A DNA stretch of 64,000 nucleotides, from positions 1-64,000 of the forward strand of contig CAJQUW010013652.1 in NCBI GenBank assembly GCA_907163375.1, read 5' to 3'. Under the pieces are notes generated by a model. The model was not told the origin of the DNA. It searched no databases and saw only the letters and a program-made list of their open reading frames with translations. A program made the translations under genes and the position numbers. This DNA comes from Prostheceraeus crozeri (taxonomy: Eukaryota; Platyhelminthes; Polycladida; Euryleptidae). Shown here piece by piece: positions 1 through 8,416 of this stretch. Each line of letters starts with the position of its first letter. Position 1 is the stretch's first letter.

Positions 1-596
1 CCGGTGACGTGTCTCCCTAGGGAGGAATTCAGCATGCCAGGGGTGGAATAACGATCGAAGGAGGATTTGGGAGGAATGAGGTTCGATGGAGTATTGAATG
101 AGCAAGATCGGTTGATTTCCTCCCAGACAGATAATTGCGACTGCAGTCATAATACATGTAAATATAGGCTACTCATTGAAATAGGCTTACAATTGACGGA
201 GGTTTCATATTTTGTAACTGAGAACAACATCAGCGTGCTCGTCGATTTGAGATTGAGACTCACCAACTTGAAGCTTCGAATTCAAGAATTGTGTGGTCAG
301 CATCAGGCTCAATGCAGTCATCGTCTTTGGTCATTACATGTAGCTTTTTGATGCAATCTTTCTTGATGGCACTTTCTAAATACACGAACTTACATACTTC
401 CTGATTAGCTACCTGAAAAGTCTGTACTTGGAAATATGTCCTGTTGCTATCTTTGACTTCTTTTTCAAACTTGAAACCTATTAGTTTAGACGGAGAAATT
501 ATGAATACTTTCAACGATTAGGGAGGAGGAATCTGAGCAAAAAGGCTAAGAATCACTGGCAAAGTATTGAAAAAGTTGCATCAAGAATCACTTCTT

Positions 597-662
597 AAAA
601 AACATGTTTTAAACATGTTTTTTCAGCGTGTTTTAAACACTTATAAACAATGTTTAAAACAC
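597..662. repeat. Two adjacent palindromes
   Basis: Positions 597-623 form a near-perfect palindrome built on AAAAAACATG and CATGTTTTTT. Directly after it, GTGTTTTAAACA (628-639) and TGTTTAAAACAC (651-662) are perfect 12-bp inverted arms around an 11-nt loop. Both could extrude as DNA cruciforms or fold as RNA hairpins. No gene is attached to them. Confidence 0.6.
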
Positions 663-1370
663 TACCCACCCTGGTTTCCACCATTCTGTCCGTTACATCA
701 TTTAGATCCTTATCTTCCTGAAGTCAATAATCATTTATGAATGGAATTGTACTGTTTCCATCAAAGGCTCTCCTGAATAAGAGGAGCTCAATCATGTGTG
801 AAACGAAAACTTAGTTGAAATCTTATCAGAAAGATCTTTTTCAGCAAATATTTGAGAGGCCGCATCAATTTTTCAAATCCAAGGACACATTCAAAAAGCA
901 TTAATTATGACATCAATTTTAGTCATATATTTGACAGTGAGTGAAACACGATAAAACATCGATTTGTCAAAAGCTATGCATCATGCGGTGATATAACACG
1001 TATTTCTACCATGCACGTCATTTGCATCAGATTGCATCTTCAGTGATAAATATTTTCATTTCGATACTTTGTTAACTATCTCCATGATTTGAAAGCAGAA
1101 AGAAATAGGACCAATAACAGGTCCGTTCAATACTTTGATGTTAAGTTGAACGTTAATCATGATGGATTGCAGAACTCCGTTTTAATGCAATGATATTTAC
1201 TTTTCCGGAAAGCCTTCTTCCTCTTCATATCAGTGCGAATGTATTTGCCAGTCAAGTTTTAAGGTATCTAAGAATTTGTTCGCATCTACAGTATGCCATT
1301 GTTAAAGTTAAAAGTATATTTGATATTTTCGTGAAGCGTGTTTATAAAGCCTGCAAACTATGATCAAGTG

Positions 1371-1693
1371 TATGGAGAGATTCGCATTTCCACCAGAAAG
1401 GTGAAAGTAAAAGTAAAGATTAAACAAGTAAGGTAAAAACTATGTACACTTGCGGACAAGCTTTCCATGCACATGCATCATCGTCAGGTCCCAGCCTTGG
1501 ACCTGACGATGATGCATGTGCATGGAAAGCTTGTCCACCAGTGTACATAGTTTTTACCTTACTTGCTTTTAATAGAAATGCGGAAAAACTTTGAAAGAAT
1601 TGGGAGTGTTTTTATCTTTATTTTTACTTTCACCTTTCTGGTGGAAATGCGATCCAACGTCCTCCCGTACACCGCAATCAATATGGAGAGATT
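1371..1693. repeat. Foldback element flanked by 12-bp direct repeats
   Basis: The left arm (about 1382-1491) is the reverse complement of the right arm (about 1499-1653), with a 7-nt loop at 1492-1498. The innermost 60 bp pair almost without mismatch. The right arm carries about 45 extra bases (about 1567-1613). The whole is bracketed by the direct repeat TATGGAGAGATT at 1371-1382 and 1682-1693, which could be a target duplication. It looks like a foldback or MITE-type insertion; no transposase is present and no family is recognised. Confidence 0.6.
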
Positions 1694-1782
1694 GTTAAAT
1701 ATGCATATTTTTGTTTTATTCAAGTTTGGTTTGCATTCTGCCAAAGAGTTCCTTTGTGGCTTTGGTTAAATTTGTTTCCGAT

Positions 1783-4112
1783 AGTGTTAGTAGTAAGAAA
1801 ACGGCGAACACTCGACCGGCGCGCCCCCCCCCCTCTGGAACGGCAGAGTGTCGTGGTCGGCCGCCGTGGTGCTTCGGGTCTGAGTCCCCCCCTCTCTGGA
1901 ACGACAGAGGTTGTAGTCTGTCGTGGTGTGCCGAGCAGGTGGGTTCACAAAATGTTCGCTGACGTCCCCCCCCCTCTGGAACGATAGAGTGTCGTGGTGG
2001 ACTTGGGCGACCGCCAGGATTAGTCTTGAGGCTATAGTGTGTGATGTTTTTCGTGCAATCTGCTGAATGTTGGGTTGTAAAATGGGTTGTTTCGAGTGGA
2101 AGGAGTGGTCGGATGAGAAAACGGAGGTCGGATTCGTATTCAGCGTGAAATTCTGCATCGGTATGGTGAGTTTCAAGGCAATCGGTGAGAAAAAATTTTC
2201 AACATTTTTCGAAAAACGACCGAGTTAGAATTTGGGACGTTTTGGTGTGTAGCGTCAAAACGAAGCATCGGATGAGAAAACGGAGGTCAGATTCGGATTC
2301 AGCGTGAAATTCTGCATCGCTATGGTGAGTTTCAAGTCAATCGGAGAGAAAAAATTTTCGCTGACTGCCCCCCCTCTGGACAGCTTGCTTCGATTTTGGC
2401 TTCCAGTGGACGGATTTTGTCGTGCCATAGCTCGTTTGAAAGCTAAGAGTGAGACAAATTCACTGAAAGAATCGGCTTGTTCCTATCTGTCTTCGTTTAG
2501 ATGTGAGACGCCATTTAAGATTTTGGGACATTGGCGAAAAACGAGGGTTAGAATTTGGGACGTTTTGGGCTCTAGCTTCAAAACGAAGCATCGGATTGGA
2601 AAACGGATTTCAGATTTGGAATCAGCGTGAAATTCTCTATCGGTATGGTGAATTTGAGAGCCATCGGAGAGAAAAATTTCGCTGACTCCCCCTCCCCCCT
2701 CTCTGGACAGCTCGCTTCGATTTTGGCTTCCAGTTGACGGATTTAGTCTTGCCATAGCTCGTTTGAAAGCTAAGAGTGAGACAAATTCACTGAAAGAATC
2801 GGCTTGTTCCTATCTGTCTTCGTTTAGATGTGAGACGCCATTTAAGATTTTGGGACATTGGCGAAAAACGACAGAGTTAGAATTTGGGACGTTTGGGCTG
2901 TAGCTTCAAAACGAAGCATCGGATTGGAAAACGGATTTCAGATTTGGAATCAGCGTGAAATTCTGCATCGGTATGGTGAATTTGAACGCAATCGGAGAGA
3001 AAAAATTTTCGCTGACGTCCTCCCCCCCCTCTGGACAGCTCGCTTCGATTTTGGCTTCCAGTGGACGGATTTAGTCTTGCCATAGCTCGTTTGAAAGCTA
3101 AGAGTGAGACAAATTCAGTGAAAGAATCGGCTTGTTCCTATCTGTCTTCGTTTAGATGTGAGACGCCATTTAAGATTTTGGGAGATTGTCAAAAACGACA
3201 GAGTTAGAATTTGGGACGTTTTGGGCTGTAGCTTCAAAACGAAGCATCGGATTGGAAAACGGATTTCAGATTTGGAATCAGCGTGAAATTCTCTATCGGT
3301 ATGGTGAATTTGAACGCCATCGGAGAGAAAAATTTCGCTGACTCCCCCTCCCCCCTCTCTGGACAGCTCGCTTCGATTTTGGCTTTCAGTGGACGGATTT
3401 AGTCGTGCCATAGCTCGTTTGAAAGCTAAGAGTGAGACAAATTCAGTGAAAGAATCGGCTTGTTCCTATCTGTCTTCGTTTAGATGTGAGACGCCATTTA
3501 AGATTTTGGGAGATTGTCGAAAAACGACAGAGTTAGAATTTGGGACGTTTTGGGCTGTAGCTTCAAAACGAAGCATCGGATTGGAAAACGGATTTCAGAT
3601 TTGGAATCAGCGTGAAATTCTCTATCGGTATGGTGAATTTGAACGCCATCGGAGAGAAAAATTTTCGCTGACTGCCCCCCCCCCTCTGGACAGCTTGCTT
3701 CGACTTTGGCTTCCAGTGGACGGATTTTGTCGTGCGATAGCTCGTTTGAAAGCTAAGAGTGAGACAAATTCAGTGAAAGAATCGGCTTGTTCCTATCTGT
3801 CTTCGTTTAGATGTGAGACGCCATTTAAGATTTTGGGAGATTGTCGGAAAACGACAGAGTTAGAATTTGGGACGTTTTGGGCTGTAGCTTCAAAACGAAG
3901 CATCGGATTGGAAAACGGATTTCAGATTTGGAATCAGCGTCAAATTCTCTATCAGCATGGTAAGTTTCAAGTCAATCGGAGAGAACAATTTTCAACATTT
4001 TTCGAAAAAACGACAGAGTTAGAATTTTTGCGATGGCTGCCTACTGTAGAGCCAAAACGAAGCATCGGATGGGAAAACGGAGGCCAGATTCGGATTCAGC
4101 GTCAAATTCTAC
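1783..4112. repeat. Left terminal inverted repeat of the Polinton
   Basis: This arm matches 24752-26081 in inverted orientation. The outer 400 bp hold three short blocks of C-tract plus CTCTGGAACG (near 1827, 1890 and 1970). The inner part is a tandem array of about 325-bp units. It is roughly 1 kb longer than the right arm, explained by three extra units. Open frames in it occur on both strands and follow the repeat, so I do not call them genes. Confidence 0.88.
2359..3990. repeat. Five tandem units (321-330 bp) in the left inverted repeat
   Basis: Units begin at 2359, 2680, 3010, 3336 and 3666, each at CGCTGAC followed by a run of C and TCTGGACAGC. They are well over 90 percent alike by eye. 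The right arm has only two such unit junctions (near 25175 and 25500). Partial, more diverged units lie on both sides of the array. The long C runs could form i-motif or G-rich structures on single strands. Confidence 0.85.
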
Positions 4113-4189
4113 ATGGCAATGGTGCATTTCCAGCTCAATCGGAGCGCTAGAACCGGAGATAGACGGATTTTTAGTGTTTGGATGATGGG

Positions 4190-4226
4190 TATTACGTCAT
4201 CAGCTGATCGCCACACACTATATAAG
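4190..4226 (+). promoter_or_regulatory. CRE-like site and TATA box just inside the left arm
   Basis: TTACGTCAT, a CRE/ATF-like site, lies near 4191-4199, and TATATAAG lies at 4219-4226, on the inner edge of the left inverted repeat. The arrangement would start a rightward transcript near 4250 through the repeat-rich non-coding region. This is inferred from sequence motifs only. Confidence 0.5.
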
Positions 4227-4644
4227 CTGGGAACCGACAGAGACTTGTCATTTTTAGAGGAGAACGATCGTCAGAGGTAGGTCGTCTCTCTGAGCTCCGA
4301 TGATAGCTTCGGACATTCCAAATTCCGAGTTTCTGTAAGAAACCGACTTAGAAAATTTCATTGCTGATATCAGCTAAGGCGTCAGACTTAGAGGTTCGCC
4401 AGGAGATGGCCTTCGTCTCCAGGCCATAAAAGACTCCAAAACTTTAATGGCTTGTAACTTTGCTTCTACAAGTCCGTTTGACTTGATTCAAAAAAGGTTC
4501 GGTCGCTATTGACCTGCCCTAAGTGATAGATTACTTATAAAATTTCATAAGTAGTGCTAAAAAGTTGAAAAATTTAAATTCACTACTTTTGGAGGTTTTC
4601 TGGGGTTTTCGACCCTGCTGAAGTCAATGAAAGTATTTTTAATG

Positions 4645-4975
4645 ATGTCTGAGCCAGTCTTCTCATGGTATAAGCGGCTTTTCACTGAAAGCGAGCAAGA
4701 CACGGAGAGTTTTGCTGTAATATTCCACTGACAGGGTGTTCCTTCAGGACGGCGGACGATGCCGTAGTGATAAGTGTGGCAAGGGAATGTGTCATATTTG
4801 AGACCGTAACCGCTGGGACAACTCATGTCTTATGTTGGGCATTTGACACAGCTCTCAACGTAGCACTTTGAACGCCAATCGGTTGAGTCTTAGCTATCTT
4901 GTCATGGGTGGCCTCTAAACATCTCCATTGCAAAACGCTGGTGAATCAAGCTCTCTACGGCTTGCTATCAAGCTG
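4645..4975 (+). repeat. 331-bp structured repeat, copy 1
   Basis: Nearly identical to 5016-5346, 371 bp downstream, so a recent duplication. It contains a possible 5-bp stem ACGGC/GCCGT, a stem next to the TTCAGGA block, and a terminal CTAT-loop hairpin at 4960-4973. The minus strand is open across much of it, but the two copies are too alike for that to be evidence of coding. Confidence 0.75.
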
Positions 4976-5015
4976 CTAAAAGTCTGTCCACCTCTTACCA
5001 ACTCTACAGGTTTTC

Positions 5016-5346
5016 ATGTCTGAGCCAGCCTTCTCATGGTATAAGCGGCTTTTCACTGAAAGCGAGCAAGACACGGAGAGTTTTGCTGTAATATTCCAGT
5101 GACAGGGTGTTCCTTCGGGACGGCGGACGATGCCGTAGTGATAAGTGTGGCAAGGGAATGTGTCATATTTGAGACCGTAACCGCTGGGACAACTCATGTC
5201 TCATGTTGGGCATTTGACACAGCTCTCAACGTAGCACTTTGAACGCCAATCGGTTGAGTCTTAGCTATCTTGTCATGGGTGGCCTCTAAACATCTCCATT
5301 GCAAAACGCTGATGAATCAAGCTCTCTACGGCTTGCTATCAAGCTG
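5016..5346 (+). repeat. 331-bp structured repeat, copy 2
   Basis: Second copy of the 4645-4975 repeat. Here the capped hairpin reads TTCCTTCGGGA (UUCG loop), against TTCA in copy 1. It ends in a CTAT-loop hairpin at 5331-5344. The segments CAAGC, GCTTG and CAAGC in its last 30 nt can form two mutually exclusive stems. Confidence 0.75.
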
Positions 5347-5714
5347 ATCAAAGCAATAACTAGGGATGTTTCCTCAAGGTTTTCAAGTATGCTGAGTTCA
5401 AATCTGCTATCAGATTTCAAATTTAACTAAGTCTAAGGCAGCTTTGAGGGGTTAGATCCCAGCTACTGTTCACTACCTTTGACTCGACGTTGCTGTTACC
5501 ACTTCGGGGCAGTGACAATGATGTCTTCAGCTGTAAATAGCGGGTATCGGGGAAGATCTCTCACTTCCCTAGTGATCAGTACAAGGCCTTCGGGCTGTCG
5601 ACGGGATCGAGTGCCACTCACTACACTCAAATCTATCATTCCTCACTAAGTGTAAATTACTGACTATACATTTGTCCTGCTATCAGGTTGTTTTGACTTG
5701 CTATCTAGTTGAAT

Positions 5715-5736
5715 AGTCTCTTGCTATCAAGAGATT
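5715..5736 (+). other. CTAT-loop hairpin with the longest uninterrupted stem
   Basis: A stem of nine pairs (one G-U) closes the loop CTAT. Related hairpins with the same loop but other stems lie at 4960-4973, 5331-5344, 5400-5417, 5676-5687, 5695-5710 (one mismatch), 6186-6211 and 6661-6686. See the findings for the family. Confidence 0.7.
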
Positions 5737-5769
5737 CACCTCTGCTCATAAAGCACATCATCGCTGTAA

Positions 5770-5960
5770 TACCTCCTTTGCTCGAGCGTTCCTTCGGGAT
5801 GGCGGGTACTGCCGTAGAGGGATTGTGTTGCACGGGTTGTTCGTCGTTTGTTAGACCGAAACCTCTGAGCCGTTGCTCATGTTGGGCGTTCGACTTCATT
5901 CTCAACGTGACGCTTTCTCTCAACAGATCAGAGTACTTCAGCCATTCTACAAAGGTTAGT
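5770..5960 (+). repeat. Diverged copy 3 of the structured block
   Basis: It shares ordered blocks with the 331-bp repeats: GTTCCTTCGGGA, a GGC...GCCGTAG stem, GACCG.AACC, CATGTTGGGC and CTCAACGT. Similarity outside these blocks is low. The 5-bp stem persists with a C-to-T change that keeps pairing as a G-U wobble. Confidence 0.55.
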
Positions 5961-6106
5961 CTTTATGATATGGAGTAGAGTGAAATGTAATTCATTAGAT
6001 GTCCCTTCAATGATTGCTCCCATGATAAACGTTGATGAGACAAATGAAATGATTCTCATCTTCCATTTTCAATGATTGAAATCTACTAACACACTAGCGT
6101 ATAATC

Positions 6107-6220
6107 GGCCACTATGGGGCAAGACATGATAGAGCCTCCACGCGGTTCGCACTGGGCAGTCTTTAGACTGGCGAATACTATCATTAAGTTGAATCTGCTA
6201 TCAGTCAACTTGAACGTTGC
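6107..6220 (+). repeat. 114-bp structured direct repeat, left copy
   Basis: It matches 6582-6695 with few changes and contains two hairpins. One is CAGTC-TTTA-GACTG at 6157-6170. The other is a 10-bp stem with a 2-nt bulge and CTAT loop at 6186-6211. It ends just before the TATA box of the small gene. Confidence 0.8.
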
Positions 6221-6234
6221 GTCGCATTAGAGGG

Positions 6235-6242
6235 TATATAAA
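6235..6242 (+). promoter_or_regulatory. TATA box of the small gene
   Basis: TATATAAA at 6235-6242 lies 31 bp before the ATG at 6274. This makes earlier in-frame start codons, such as the one at 6217, unlikely, because they would lie upstream of the transcript. Confidence 0.65.
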
Positions 6243-6273
6243 CCACTGCCTCTCATTTCATTTCATTTCAATC

Positions 6274-6540
6274 ATGCAGACGCCGAACAGTCAAGTCAGC
6301 TCTCCTCGCGGACCGCAGTTAAGGCCGCGAAATTTATTTGAGGAGTTTGTCAGGCTAGAGGAGCAAGACAGAGTTTTTAATAATCTTGCTCGGATTGGCA
6401 ATCCGATGACAGCAACTGCTGTCAATCCAACGGAATGGCGCTACATTCCACTTTTTAGCCATGTACCAGTTAGTGTGGAAGTCGACAGTGCTACCAAAGA
6501 GAGAGTCAAAGACTCTCTCAGTAGAATTGGTAGGGTGTAA
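6274..6540 (+). CDS. Small protein of unknown function (88 aa)
   Basis: The ATG at 6274 is the first after a TATA box and is chosen for that reason. The product starts MQTPNSQVSS, is Pro/Ser/Arg-rich at the front and has a charged middle (NLFEEFVRLEEQDRVFNNL) likely to be helical. No signal peptide or membrane segment is visible. It is bracketed by two 114-bp structured repeats and lies in a region otherwise without genes, so it may be an early or regulatory product of the Polinton. No family is recognised and no homologue is seen elsewhere in the window. Confidence 0.55.
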   Translation: MQTPNSQVSSPRGPQLRPRNLFEEFVRLEEQDRVFNNLARIGNPMTATAVNPTEWRYIPLFSHVPVSVEVDSATKERVKDSLSRIGRV

Positions 6541-6581
6541 GATGACGTTACTCCCGAGAACGAACCACCGGCTCTCTTAAG

Positions 6582-6695
6582 GGCCACCATGGGGCAAGAC
6601 ATGATAGAACCTCCACGCGGTTTGCCCTGGGCAGTCTTCGGACTGGCGAATACTATCATTAAGTTGAATCTGCTATCAGTCAACTTGAACGTTGC
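6582..6695 (+). repeat. 114-bp structured direct repeat, right copy
   Basis: Second copy, starting 42 bp after the stop of the small gene. Its first hairpin is CAGTC-TTCG-GACTG at 6632-6645: the loop changed from TTTA to TTCG while the stem stayed. The CTAT-loop hairpin is at 6661-6686. Confidence 0.8.
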
Positions 6696-6714
6696 AAATG
6701 AAGTTCGGTGTAAT

Positions 6715-6925
6715 ACTTCCTTTCGACGGGCGTTCCTGTAAAGGGCGGCGGTGAAACCCGTAGCTATGTATACCACAAGGGACATTCGGCAATGGTCAAT
6801 CTTGTTAAACCTCTCTGCGTCATGTTTGCAAGTGATTGCCTCTGTCTCAACGTAGTATGCATTCGCGCCAGGGCGACATTTAGCCAACTGTCGAAGGTTG
6901 CCTAAAACTTTCCATTGCATACGTT
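6715..6925 (+). repeat. Diverged copy 4 of the structured block
   Basis: It shares GCGTTCCTGT, a GGGC...CCCGTAG arrangement, TTAAACCTCT, TCATGTTTGC and CTCAACGTAG in the same order as copies 1-3. It lies downstream of the small gene at 6274-6540, so the family flanks that gene on both sides. Confidence 0.5.
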
Positions 6926-6941
6926 ATGAGAACCATGAGTT

Positions 6942-7139
6942 CTACCTGTCTCTATCAATGAGATGAATTGATGAATGGAATGAAATGGGAGGACACTCAC
7001 GCGCCACACGCAACATAACACACTTCTCTCTTCCGTAGTCTAACAAGTTCTTTACATATGGATCGCAGTCGATTGCTATCCCTGTATCAGAAGTGTAAGC
7101 TATCTTAATTTTATCTAACACTATTTCATCTACCATCAT
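6942..7139 (-). CDS. Possible small ORF in repeat copy 1 (65 aa)
   Basis: The frame starts MMVDEIVLDKIKIAYTSDTG and continues with IAIDCDPYVKNLLDYG before leaving the repeat. Changes among the three copies (I/T, D/A, Y/C, N/S) leave the frame open, which is mild support for translation. No family is recognised. It could also be an alternative exon, or chance. Confidence 0.3.
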   Translation of the reverse strand: MMVDEIVLDKIKIAYTSDTGIAIDCDPYVKNLLDYGREKCVMLRVARECPPISFHSSIHLIDRDR

Positions 7140-7650
7140 CGTCCATATGAAATGTTATAAGATTTACAAGTTAGACTAAGCGTGCTACTATTTCCAAATG
7201 AAAAAGTATACATGGTTAAATCATCCACTTAAGCCCATCCGTAGTCTAACAAGCTCTTTACACATGGATCGCAGTCGATTGCTATCCCTGTATCAGAAGT
7301 GTAAGCTATCTTAATTTTAGCTAACACTGTTTCATCTACCATCATCGTCCATATGAAATGTTATAAGATTTACAAGTTAGACTAAGCGTGCTACTATTTC
7401 CAAATGAAAAAGTATACATGGTTAAATCATCCACTTAAGCCCATCCGTAGTCTAACAAGCTCTTTACACATGGATCGCAGTCGATTGCTATCCCTGTATC
7501 AGAAGTGTAAGCTATCTTAATTTTATTTGACACTATTTCAACTACCATCATCACCCATATGAAATGTTATAAGATTTACAAGTTAAACTAAGCGTGCTAC
7601 TATTTCCAAATGAAAAAGTATACATGGTTAAATCATCCACTGAAGCCCCA
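7033..7650. repeat. Three tandem 206-bp repeats
   Basis: Copies begin at 7033, 7239 and 7445, each at CCGTAGTCTAACAAG. They differ by a few substitutions. On the minus strand each copy has an open frame starting ATGATGGTAG and ending near GACTACGG. In copies 2 and 3 this frame stops after 38 codons; in copy 1 it continues into unique sequence. Confidence 0.9.
7229..7551 (-). CDS. Two tandem 38-codon ORFs in repeat copies 2 and 3
   Basis: ORFs at 7229-7345 and 7435-7551 each encode 38 residues beginning MMV and ending LLDYGWA. They are paralogous to the first 36 residues of the ORF at 6942-7139. The peptides have two cysteines and no membrane segment. Whether they are translated is unknown; the repeated layout resembles a small peptide array. 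Confidence 0.3.
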
Positions 7651-7695
7651 TTCAAGTAAGTCAGTATGAAAGCAATAATACGAAATAAAAATTTA

Positions 7696-8145
7696 TTATG
7701 GCATGTATTTCAAAAGGTCTTCATCGTCAATATCGTCCCAGAGTCTGCCTTCACACAGATCACGAAAACAGTTCAGTTGCTTTAATCGTTCTTCCACTGC
7801 GAGCCTCACTTTATCAATATACTCCCACTCTGCCATAGTTCGTGGCTGGGAGTTAGGGGTGTACCACTCCCATAATTGGTGGAGGAATTTCGTGCTGATG
7901 ATCTCCATCACATCGTCAGTATCGTACTGGAGATACTTCCACCTCACGCCTGTTAAGTCGGGACACTCCTTCTCACATACACTCTCCTCTTCCTCGTCCG
8001 CTGGTAATGATAACTTTCTGATATTGTCCAGTCGGTACACCTTCTCTACCTTCCCCTTCGTTGGAGCGTTTGGTGTAACGAGCGCCTTTGCTGTTGAGCA
8101 TGGAGAAGAGAATTTTGTGTTTGGTGTTGTCGGAGGGCTTGTCAT
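7696..8145 (-). CDS. Hypothetical acidic protein (149 aa)
   Basis: A complete frame with ATG at 8145 and a TAA that overlaps a minus-strand AATAAA signal (7692-7697), typical of a compact transcript. The N-terminal 30 residues are Ser/Thr/Pro-rich. The middle has an acidic stretch (ADEEEESVCEKEC). The rest is mixed-charge with aromatic residues (HQLWEWYTP, CEGRLWDDIDDEDLL). No motif or family is recognised and no membrane segment is seen. It is divergent from PolB and shares the intergenic TATA region at 8241-8250. Confidence 0.65.
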   Translation of the reverse strand: MTSPPTTPNTKFSSPCSTAKALVTPNAPTKGKVEKVYRLDNIRKLSLPADEEEESVCEKECPDLTGVRWKYLQYDTDDVMEIISTKFLHQLWEWYTPNSQPRTMAEWEYIDKVRLAVEERLKQLNCFRDLCEGRLWDDIDDEDLLKYMP

Positions 8146-8240
8146 GTTGACTGTGAATAATGACTTTGAAATGTTTTCTAATTCTTAAGTATCAACAAGC
8201 AACCAATCAGAATGAACAGCCAATGAATGATGAATATGAA

Positions 8241-8250
8241 AGTATATATG
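8241..8250. promoter_or_regulatory. Intergenic TATA-like element between two divergent genes
   Basis: AGTATATATG lies about 95 bp before the start of the 149-aa gene and about 170 bp before the likely PolB start. The core TATATA is self-complementary, so it could serve either direction. Confidence 0.4.
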
Positions 8251-8416
8251 CAAAGTGACATCCGTATCATTTCACTCTGTCTTTGAGACGCATAAGTGAA
8301 CTGTTGTCTAGCGAATTCTGTATTTGAGGCGTACAAGTGAACTGCTCTCTAGTGAATTCCAAATTTGAGACGTATTATTTGACTGAAGTATCAACCTTAA
8401 ACTTGATTTCGTTGAA

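Larger units (their letters stand above)
1..1782. other. Flank without recognisable gene
   Basis: Nothing here resembles a known protein. Only two short ORFs under 95 codons occur (67-351 plus, 260-514 minus); they overlap on opposite strands and have no recognisable motif. The stretch is moderately AT-rich and holds two perfect or near-perfect palindromes near 600-660 and a foldback repeat at 1371-1693. It ends at the left edge of the Polinton. Confidence 0.6.
4300..6230 (+). other. Structured non-coding region of the Polinton left arm
   Basis: No convincing coding frame exists here. The stretch is filled with direct repeats (331-bp pair, related diverged copies, one 114-bp repeat) and short hairpins. 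UUCG-capped hairpins occur, for example GGCC-TTCG-GGCT at 5585-5596. A recurrent hairpin with invariant loop CTAT appears with different stems. The upstream TATA box suggests transcription as a long RNA. The strand is inferred from that box. Confidence 0.6.

Noticed and set aside
3389-4150. 253-codon open frame in the left inverted repeat, with a similar frame in the right one
   Set aside because: It follows the tandem unit, whose 330-bp length happens to be a multiple of three. Neighbouring units of 321 and 326 bp shift or close it, and the opposite strand is open too. No known domain.
4557-5197. Minus-strand ORFs (4557-4826 and 4976-5197) beginning MSCPSGYGLK
   Set aside because: They lie in two near-identical copies of a repeat, so the open frame is not independent evidence. 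The diverged copies do not keep the protein, while paired stems persist.
5300-5345. Hammerhead-like CTGATGA at the end of a 331-bp repeat
   Set aside because: No GAAA core partner or cleavage-site arrangement follows, and copy 1 reads CTGGTGA.
7033-7650. Tandem repeats as a CRISPR array
   Set aside because: Units are 206 bp without unique spacers, in an animal element.
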